Shown: positions 1-8,800 of the stretch, one piece after another
Layout: every line of letters starts with the position of its first letter
Numbering within the stretch: the stretch's first letter is position 1
From: Chitinophagales bacterium
GTDB taxonomy: Bacteria; Bacteroidota; Bacteroidia; Chitinophagales; Saprospiraceae
Direction: 5' to 3'
Assembly: GCA_013298445.1 (NCBI GenBank)
Contig: JAAFHQ010000057.1
Location: 1-13,870 of the forward strand
Length of the DNA: 13,870 nucleotides
The notes under the pieces: model-generated
The model's database searches: none
What the model saw: only the letters and a program-made list of their open reading frames with translations
Told to the model about the DNA's origin: nothing
Program-made: the position numbers and the translations under genes

Positions 1-336
1 ATTGCCAATGTTGCAGCTCAGTTTCAAAGTTCCTACCGCCAGTATTTAGGCGGTTTGGGGCTACGGTATTACATCAACCCCAAACGCAATGAAGAATTCT
101 CCATTCAATTGGGTGGAACAATGCGTTTTGATGCCCTTACTAATGATTCGGCTATCTATCCAGCAGCTGAAGCGAGGTACAAAAAACTTCGCGTTGGGTT
201 TAGCTACGACGTCAATTTGTCCAAATTCAATTCGCTCACAGAAAAAGGTGGAGTCGGTGGCCCCGAATTGTTTATCCACTACATTTTTAAATCTTACAAA
301 CCAGTAAGTTTTAAACCCAATTGCCCTTTGATCTAA
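1..336 (+). CDS. PorP/SprF family type IX secretion outer-membrane protein, C-terminal part (5' end outside window)
   Basis: The frame is open from base 1, so this is the last 111 codons of a longer gene; the family is usually about 300 residues. The visible part shows alternating-residue beta strands typical of an outer-membrane barrel: GGLGLRYYINPKR, then FSIQLGGTMRFD, then a glycine-rich stretch leading to the strand LFIHYIFKSY. It ends in a short Pro/Cys tail (KPNCPLI) like the C-P-R-F tails common in PorP/SprF proteins. Known for the family: SprF of Flavobacterium is required for secretion of the giant adhesin SprB, and PorP/SprF-like proteins are generally encoded beside type B T9SS substrates. 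The same arrangement is seen here, with such a substrate two genes downstream. The 68-base gap to the next gene has no convincing terminator, so co-transcription is likely. The TTG at 55 could be read as a start, but the upstream codons continue the same barrel-like sequence, so I reject it. The family call rests on pattern and context. Confidence 0.8.
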   Translation: MANVAAQFQSSYRQYLGGLGLRYYINPKRNEEFSIQLGGTMRFDALTNDSAIYPAAEARYKKLRVGFSYDVNLSKFNSLTEKGGVGGPELFIHYIFKSYKPVSFKPNCPLI

Positions 337-404
337 ACACAGTGGAGCAAATCCATTGGATTCCTAAAGGGTATTGTAACTCCAATCAGCCAAAGTAATT
401 TACC

Positions 405-2873
405 ATGAGAAAAACATTGCTTATACTGGCCTTATTTATAGCGCTGTTTCAACAGGGCTATGGCCAATCTTTAAAACAAATTTTGAAGATTGCTGACAGT
501 ACATACACAAAAAAAGATTTTTATACTGCCCTAACCGCGTATCGCGATGCACTAAAACTGGATACCACTCGTATGGATATCCAATACAAAATTGGGGAAT
601 CTGCCCGGCAGTTTAATTCTTATGCATCTGCGGCAAGGGCTTATTTAAAGGTATTGGGCAGCAAAGAAAAAGCTCAGTACCCAGATGCGCGCCTACGCTT
701 GGGAGAATGTTTGCACAAATTGGCTGATTACCGCAACGCAAAATCGGCATATCTTCAATTTATCCAGGAAAGTCAAGGCGTACAAGGAATTACTCCAGAA
801 TTGCTTCAATTGGCCAAGAAGGGGGCCGAGGATTGTGATTTTGCCCTGAAAAGTATCCAAAATGAAGCAAGTGCACAACGCAATGCCAACTATTATCCAG
901 AACCAGTCAATATGGGGCCAGAAATCAATGGGCCTTACACCGACTATGGAGCCTCTTTCCATGGAGACACGTTATACCATACTTCCTATGAATTCCCAGA
1001 TCCAAAAAATAAAGCTGGTCGGCTCAATAAAGTAGTCAGGACTTATTCGGGTAAAGCCAAAGACCTACCTCTTTCATTTAATGCTGCTGATCAACACACC
1101 GCTTATTCCGTGTTTACACCCGACAATAAAGGGGTTTATTACTGCAATTGTGTGGCTAAAAATGCGGCAGATCTGCGCTGCGATATTTTTTACCGCTCTT
1201 TGAATGCGCCGGGTGCAGCTCCCTTAAAATTAGGCATCAACCTGCCTGATTATACTAGTACTTCACCTGCTATTGGCAAAAATACCAGAGGTGAAACGGT
1301 GCTGTATTTTGCCTCCGATCGCCCAGGAGGTAAAGGAAAACTCGACATCTGGATGGGGGCTATCCAAGCCGATGGCAATGTATCTACAGCTGCTCCAGTT
1401 GCAGAGCTCAATACCATCGAAAATGACATCAGCCCCTTTTACCAGGAAATCCCCGGAAAAGCACAGCTGTTGTTTTTTGCCACGGATGGACGGAAAACCT
1501 TCGGAGGCATTGATATTTATGGTACCCGTTTGAATCAGACTAAACGCTGGATTGAGCCTTACAACTTGGGCGTCAATATCAACTCTTCCTACGATGATTT
1601 TGGTTATATCCGCGACCCAAAAGGAGATACCCTGGTTTTTAGCTCAAATCGTGTCGGATCGATCCGTTTATTCGCTGAAAATGCCAAAAAAGAGGATAAG
1701 CAGGAAGTAGAAGTTTGTTGTCATGACCTATACAAAGCAGGGATTTACAAATTAGTCAATCTGGAGGTCAATACCTTCAAGTTGCGAGATTCACTAGCTT
1801 TAAATGGCACTACAGTTAAAATTTTTGAGGAAGCACCTGACGGTACACGCAAGGAGTTATTGGCTAAAACAGAAGCCGATACCAACCACTATTCAACGCT
1901 GATTGAGCGCTACAAGAAATACTACATTCAGGCCCAGAAACAAGGCTTTATTGCTGAAGATTCTCTGGTATTGGCCAATTTGGGGGAAGAGGAATCTACC
2001 ATGGTTGTCAATTTGTACTTGCCCAATTTACGGTTGGACGTATTTACGCTGCTTGGACCTCTAAATGAGCAAGATCCCAGTAGAAACCCACCGCTTAACG
2101 ATTGTGAAGTGAGTTTTTATGAAGTGGGGATTGATGGCAAAAGAACCCTGCTGGAAACCAAAAACGATCCCAATGGAAATGAATACAATTATGCTGTCAA
2201 CCTTGGCAAAACTTACTTTGTAAAAGCAACCAAGCCTGGTCACAGTACTGATACGCTGGAAGTTGCTATTAATGAAGCCACGGTGAAAGAATACGGCTAT
2301 GACGTGTCAGTTGACTTATATCTAGAGCCCGTTAGATTGGCCATTAATTTGTTTTTTGACAATGCCAAGCCTGGGCCTGGAAACCTGGTCACTACCACTG
2401 AAAATTATGGAAACCTGTACAACAATTACATCAAACGTGAGCCTGAATTTTCAGGTTTTGCAGGACAAGTAATGCGTTCATTTTTCCAAAACACAGTGAA
2501 ACTAGGATACGATAGCCTTGAACGACGGATTCCAGGAATGATTAGGGAACTTGAAAGTGGATCCTACATCAAGATATACATGGCGGGTTTTGCCAGTCCA
2601 CTTGGTAATGCTGACTACAATAAAAGACTTGGAGAGCGAAGGATGGTTTCAGTGATCAACCATTTAAAGTTGGCTAAAAATGGGATCATGGAAAAATACA
2701 TCAAATCGGGTCAACTTTCCTTCAATCTTGAAGCAGTTGGTGAAGATCCCAATAAGCCAGACATTCCCACTGCTTTGTCAAATGTCAAAGGGGAAATTTT
2801 TGGCATCCAGCCTTCATTGGACCGCAAGGTGCAAATTTTCCGAATTGACGTCAGTACAAAACCATTCAAGTAA
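405..2873 (+). CDS. PorE-like protein: TPR, PD40 beta-propeller, carboxypeptidase-regulatory-like domains and OmpA-like C-terminus
   Basis: An 822-residue exported protein. Residues 1-20 form a signal peptide ending YG|QS, the Gln after the cleavage site being common in Bacteroidota. Residues about 24-130 are TPR-like helices (DFYTALTAYRDALKLD, YASAARAYLKVL, DYRNAKSAYLQF). Residues about 160-430 are WD40-like PD40/TolB-type blades, with ASDRPGGKGKLDIW and VFSSNRVGSIRLF as the clearest. About 440-640 hold two regulatory-like beta-sandwich segments after a CCHDLYK motif. About 640-822 form an OmpA-like domain (LFFDNAKPGPG; GFASPLGNADYN then RLGERR). Known for this architecture: PorE of Porphyromonas gingivalis links the T9SS machinery to peptidoglycan. 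The role here, anchoring or assisting export of the neighbouring giant protein, is inferred. The ligand-binding Asp of the classical OmpA motif is Ser731, whereas Arg746 is kept. The ATG at 405 directly precedes a clean signal peptide. The next gene starts 12 bases after the stop. An alternative is a generic OmpA/PD40 lipid-free periplasmic protein not tied to the T9SS. Confidence 0.85.
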   Translation: MRKTLLILALFIALFQQGYGQSLKQILKIADSTYTKKDFYTALTAYRDALKLDTTRMDIQYKIGESARQFNSYASAARAYLKVLGSKEKAQYPDARLRLGECLHKLADYRNAKSAYLQFIQESQGVQGITPELLQLAKKGAEDCDFALKSIQNEASAQRNANYYPEPVNMGPEINGPYTDYGASFHGDTLYHTSYEFPDPKNKAGRLNKVVRTYSGKAKDLPLSFNAADQHTAYSVFTPDNKGVYYCNCVAKNAADLRCDIFYRSLNAPGAAPLKLGINLPDYTSTSPAIGKNTRGETVLYFASDRPGGKGKLDIWMGAIQADGNVSTAAPVAELNTIENDISPFYQEIPGKAQLLFFATDGRKTFGGIDIYGTRLNQTKRWIEPYNLGVNINSSYDDFGYIRDPKGDTLVFSSNRVGSIRLFAENAKKEDKQEVEVCCHDLYKAGIYKLVNLEVNTFKLRDSLALNGTTVKIFEEAPDGTRKELLAKTEADTNHYSTLIERYKKYYIQAQKQGFIAEDSLVLANLGEEESTMVVNLYLPNLRLDVFTLLGPLNEQDPSRNPPLNDCEVSFYEVGIDGKRTLLETKNDPNGNEYNYAVNLGKTYFVKATKPGHSTDTLEVAINEATVKEYGYDVSVDLYLEPVRLAINLFFDNAKPGPGNLVTTTENYGNLYNNYIKREPEFSGFAGQVMRSFFQNTVKLGYDSLERRIPGMIRELESGSYIKIYMAGFASPLGNADYNKRLGERRMVSVINHLKLAKNGIMEKYIKSGQLSFNLEAVGEDPNKPDIPTALSNVKGEIFGIQPSLDRKVQIFRIDVSTKPFK

Positions 2874-2885
2874 TCCTCACGCCCA

Positions 2886-5800
2886 ATGAAATACCTTATG
2901 AACAGCTACAACACATTCCATCATTTCTGTGCACAGCAGCTCAACTTGTGGCGTCTGATTCTGGTGCTGCTTGCTGCACCAAGTTTTAGTTACGCCACGC
3001 ACATTGTTGGGGGAGAGGTAGGTTATCGTTGTTTAGGCAACAATAACTATGAAATTATCGTACGCGTTTATCGAGACTGTGCTCCCAAGACCGAGCCTTT
3101 CGACCCTGTAGCCTCGGTAGGGATTTTTGACCGCAGTGGCTTATTGCTCCAGGATGTACGTATTAATGCTACCTCGGCAACTCCGCTGGATAATAATCTC
3201 GACGCTTGTATTCAAGCCACGACCAAAGTCTGTGTAGAGACCATGACTTATAAGGCCATGGTGAACCTACCGTTCCGAACCGGCGGGTATCAAATCGTAT
3301 ATCAACGTTGTTGCCGCAACGCAACCATTAAGAACATCGTAGACCCCCTGGGAACCGGGGCGACCTATGATGTTTGGCTAACCGAGCCAGCCATGCGTCG
3401 TTGCAACAATAGCGCAACTTTCCGTCGTTGGCCAGATATTTACATTTGTAACAATCGGCCACTGGATTTTGACCACTCGGCAATTGATGTGGATGGAGAT
3501 TCTTTGGTATACCGCCTTTGTACCCCCTTGCAAGGTGCGACCTTTGCTAACCCAAGACCACAGCCACCTAATTTTCCACCTTATGATACGCTGATTTGGG
3601 TGAAACCGCTGTATAATCTTTACAATATGCTAGGGGCGGCGGGTGAACCCTTGCGCATCAACTCCGCTTCTGGACTGTTGACTGCCCGACCCGGTATTCT
3701 GGGGCAATTTGTAGTGGGGATTTGTGTGGACGAATACGACCCAAAGACGAAACAACTCATTTCTTCTACTCGTCGCGATTTTCAGTACAACGTTCAGAAT
3801 TGTGAAGGGGTAACTGCTGCATTTTTTGCACCTGAAAGCCAATGTGATTCCCTGAAAGTGCGCTTCCGCAACGAAAGTGTAGGTGCCAGCAATTACCTCT
3901 GGCTATTTGATGCACCTCGGACAACGCTGACCTCGACTGAAGTAAACCCGATTTACACTTTCCCAGCATACAACACCTATAAAGTAAGTTTGATTGCAGA
4001 GCCGAATACTGCTTGTGCGGACACCTTTTCACGGCAGGTGAAACTATTCAAATCGGGCATCAAAGCCAATTTTAAGGCAGAAGTATTGCCATGTGCTGCC
4101 GAATCCGTAGTTCGACTACAAGATTTGTCTACCGATTCAAGTGCTGTCATTGTCAAACGAATCTGGAAAGTTACCTTTGGAACTGCTGGACAAATTACCG
4201 CTACTGGCGCAGATACTTTGGTGCGTTTGCCTGCAAACGTTTCGGGTACCATTACACTTACTGTTGTCAACGCGAATGGTTGTGAAAAAACGATAACACA
4301 GCCCTTTTCAACTACGGGTGGCCAAAATCCTACCGATGGAATTTTGGATACCATCCAAGCTTGTGTAGGTACCACCATCCCGCTCAATCCAAATGGTACC
4401 GCTACAACTGCATATTCTTATCGTTGGGAGCCAGCCGGCCTGGTGGATGACCCCAATGCGGTGAACCCCAAATATACGGTGAGGCAAAATGGCGTTGTCA
4501 GTTTGACCATTACAGTCAATGCTGTTCAAACCTGTACTTTCACCAAAACCATCACCATTATTGCAAGCCCTCGACCTGTAGCAGATTTTAGCGCAGACGG
4601 AGGGATTGGCAATGACCCAATTGTGGTGAGTAGTTGTGATGGTCGGACGCTGAAGTTGACCAATAAATCAAGCAATGCGGATTCGGTCAAATGGATCATC
4701 GGGGATATCAACAACCCTCTTTTGGTGTCAAAAGAAAACAATCCAGCGCTGACTTTAAAGGATACCGGAACCTATACCCTGACCTTGATCGCTTATGGGG
4801 ATTGCAACGATACGTTGCGAAAAACCATCCGTTTGGTCAAATTGGAAACTGATGTCAATTTCAGCTTCAACTACACCAGTTGTATTCTGAACGGGTCCAC
4901 CATTAAATTGGTAGATGTATCTAATAATCCTGGCGTTCAAATTGCCAGCCGGACCTGGAAATTGTCTGATGGCCGTACCTCTACGGAAGATTCTCCGAGT
5001 TTTAGTTTTACGGATACGGGTCGGATTACCATCACTTTGGTGATTCGAACTGCCCAAGGGTGTCTGGATTCTGCTTCGCAAAGCATTGTTAAAGCACCAA
5101 TTTCCGGGGTGGATTTTCCAGATACCATCGTCGTATGTAGAGGAATGCCGCTGCAAATCCCCGGCAATAACAACCCCAACCTGGTGTACATGTGGTTGCC
5201 CGATACTGGACTGGATGATCCAACCGTTGGCAATCCCATTTTTTCACCACAGCAAAGCACGCTATACACGGTCAATATTTCCGTGCCTGGTATCCCTGCT
5301 TGCCAGACCAATGATACGATGATGACCGTGGTGCCAGGTAATATGGGCATCACAGTACTTGGCGCAGGCGCAGATGGCACGCCCGTTTGTACGCCTCAAA
5401 CCACACTGACTGCTTCGACTAACCGCCCGGCTACCTTCCGCTGGTTGGATGCCAATGGCAATGAATTGGGCAAAGGGGCTACGTTTACAGCTACCGTGGC
5501 AACTCAGCGCAATTTGGCCGTAGAAGCCACGGATGAAAATGGTTGCAAAGAAAAACTGGAAATAAGCCTGCTTGGGCAACCCATCGTTTTTGCTGCACCT
5601 GATTCAGTAATTCTGTGTACCAACGAATCACTACGCATCAATACCACTCAAGGCCCGGGTCAAATTCTTACCTACAGTTGGACCCCACTTGCTGCTTTTG
5701 AATCAGGCGCATTGACTGCTAATCCTGTTTTGGCAGTAACACCAGGCATTAAGGAGGTTTTTGTGCAGGTACGCAATGCCTCTGGCTGTACATTGACCGA

Positions 5801-8800
5801 TTCGGTACAGGTGATCATCATCGATGCCAACCACAACCTGAATTTCACTCCTGAAATTCAATGCGACGGCAATACCGTAGTTTTCCGCAATACCAGCACC
5901 AATGCCTTTGGGTATCTGTGGAACTTTGGAGATGGGACGACTTCTACCGAAGAAAACCCCAGCCATAAATACGCAACAGCCGGGGATTACACCGTAACGC
6001 TTACCTTAAGCTATAATGTAACCTGCCGTAAAACGGTGAGCAAAACAATCAATATCACCACCGGGACGTCCATCGGGCTTAAAGTGCCCAATAACTTGAC
6101 CACCTGTGGAGAAACTGTGACGCTTACTGCCGAAGGGAACCCTGGAACGAGCTTCAAATGGACAACCAAACAGGGCCAATTGTTGAGCTCTAACGCATCC
6201 GTAAGTGTTAACCCGCCACCGGGAACTACGGTGTATTATGTTACTGCGACCAAAGCACCAGGTTGTACCGAAACCGACAGTGTGAGTGTTACCGATAATG
6301 GTGTAGATGTTACCCTCATTACACCATCTGGAAGCAACCGAATCGATCAATGTGATGCTGAAAGTGTACCGGTAGAAGTGCGCAACAACGCGCCAGGCCA
6401 GCAATTGACGTATAGTTGGACACCTGTTTTCAATGTTGTATCTGGTCGAAATACGGCAACTCCGGTGTTGCGTCCAACTAATATTGGTGTCAATGTTATC
6501 ACGGGTATTGTCCGCAATCAATTTGAGTGTGAAGATACCCTGACTGTGACCATTAACCTGGGCGCGCTAGATTCGGGTTTACCTGATACCGTTAAAGTTT
6601 GCCCCGGAGTAGCTACCCCACTGGCGCCCAATGCCAGCTCAGAGTTTACCTATCAATGGTCTCCAGGAACAGGTTTGTCGGCTACCAATGTGCGGAACCC
6701 AAGTTTTACAGGGACAGCTCCTGTAACCTATCTGGTAACGGTGACCAAAAACAGCGGCGGGATTTCTTGCCAGGTCATAGATACCGTAGTTGTTACCATT
6801 GGTTTGAAGCCTGAGCTAAAGGTTTCTACAATGGACACTACTGCTTGTTTTAATGTAACCTTAATCTTGACTGCTACTGGTGCAAGCGGATACACATGGT
6901 TGCTAGAGGGTACCCCTATAACGCCACCATTCCAAACCGATGGAGGGCTCGCAGTAACGGCAACTCAAGGCACTGATATCCGTTATACTGTAATTGGCCG
7001 AAATGAATTAGGTTGTACCGATACCATTTCGGGCATCCGGGCTCGTTTTGTCGACTTTGATCCTGGTCAATTCAGCTCCCCGTTGAGCATCTGCAAAGGG
7101 GATACCATCGAATTACACCCGACAGGTAACCCCGCATTCAAATACCAATGGTCGCCAAGTGCAGGATTGGATTTAACCAAGCCCTACAATCCGGTGGCAA
7201 TCCTGAGCCAAACTACCCGGTTTGAGGTCACCATCACCGACCCGGTCACAGGATGTTTCAAGGAAAGGGCGATTGTGGTGAATGTCAATTCAATTGAAGG
7301 CTTCAAGGCGAGCAACGATACGAGTATTTGTACTGCTACTGGTGGCTTAACTCTACGTGCAGATGCAAATGGCAACAATGTTACCTTCCGTTGGTTGAAT
7401 GCTGCTGGCACTCAAATTGGCACGGGTAAAACCATAAGTGTCAATCCAGCTGTGGGGACAAACCTTTATATTGTAGAGGCAAACAATGGCACTTGCACCC
7501 AAAAGGATACGGTAAAAGTGACCCTGGCTGATTTCAAACCAGGTGATCTTACTTCTCCTCAATCGGCCTGTGCCGGACAACCTTTGGCACTGAATCCGAA
7601 TGGCAATCCTGCGTATACCTATACCTGGTCGCCTACCACCGGGCTGAATTTGACCAATCCACACAATCCAGTTGCTACACTGAATGCCTCGGTTACTTAC
7701 ACTGTTACGGTGACTGACCCAGCGAGCGGCTGTAGGCTGGAAAAAGAAATTCGGGTCAATGTAATCAACCTGAGTGACTTCGCAATTGTACCAGCGGATA
7801 CTACCGTATGTCAACCCGGCGGCGTCAACCTGCGGGTGACTGGTGCAGTAGGCGCAAACGTCCGTTGGCTCGACGCAAATGGGGCTCAAATTGGTACAGG
7901 GCGTAGCATTTCGCCAAGTCCAAATGTAGGCTTGAACCTGTACATCGCCGAGGCCAGTGTGGGTTCTTGTACTGCTCGCGACACCAGCCGGGTGACCCGC
8001 GTGGATTTCCAACCCGGAGATTTGAGCTCCCCACAAGCAGCTTGTGCAGGCAGCCCACTACCACTGAATCCGAAAGGTAACCCAGCTTATACTTATGCAT
8101 GGTCGCCAACAATAGGTTTGGATTTGAGCAATCCACACAATCCAATTGCCACGTTGATCGCCTCAGTCACCTACACAGTAACGGTAACTGACCCCGCAAC
8201 GGGTTGTAGCATCGAGAAAGAAATCCGGGTCAATGTAACCGACCTCGGAGATCTGGATGCCATTCCATCTGAAACGATTCTTTGCCGGCCAGACTTTGTA
8301 TTCCTTACCGCAAGGGGCGCACAAGGAGCTACTATCCGTTGGTTGGATGCCAACGGGCAAGTTATTTTCAATGGCAGAAACCTTTCGGTTACTCCTGCTG
8401 TTGGGCTTAATTTGTATATTGTAGAAGCAACTTTGGGCTCTTGTGTCAAAAGAGATACGGCAAGGGTGCGCCTCAGCGACTTTAAGCCAGGGGATTTGAA
8501 ATCGCCGCAAAATATTTGTGTAGGCAGTTCAGTAGAGTTGAATCCGAACGGCAATCCTGCATATACTTATGTTTGGACGCCAACCAGGGGCCTTGATTTG
8601 AGCAAACCTCACAACCCAATTGCAGCGCCCACTACTACAACCACTTATACGGTAACCGTGACTGATCCTGTGAGCAGGTGTTCTGTTACCAAAAATATAG
8701 TGGTCAATGTTACTCAGCCGATTACGGTGATTGCATTGCCAGATACCTCCCTGTGTGAACCCGGACGTTTGACTTTGCGTGCGACCACCTCACGGCCAAC

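Noticed and set aside
55..57. TTG as the start of the first gene
   Set aside because: The same frame is open to base 1 and encodes barrel-like sequence, so the gene enters from outside the window.
350..362. Inverted repeat AATCC-ATT-GGATT between the first two genes
   Set aside because: Only 5 bp with a 3-base loop and no T-tract; not a credible terminator.
7353..8036. Long open frames on the minus strand opposite the repeat region
   Set aside because: They lie wholly inside the giant gene, have no recognisable domain, and reflect the biased codons of Thr/Asn/Pro-rich repeats.
7053..8477. Regular repeats considered as a CRISPR or non-coding tandem array
   Set aside because: The period is about 474 bases, the frame stays open, and similarity is at protein level; these are protein domain repeats.
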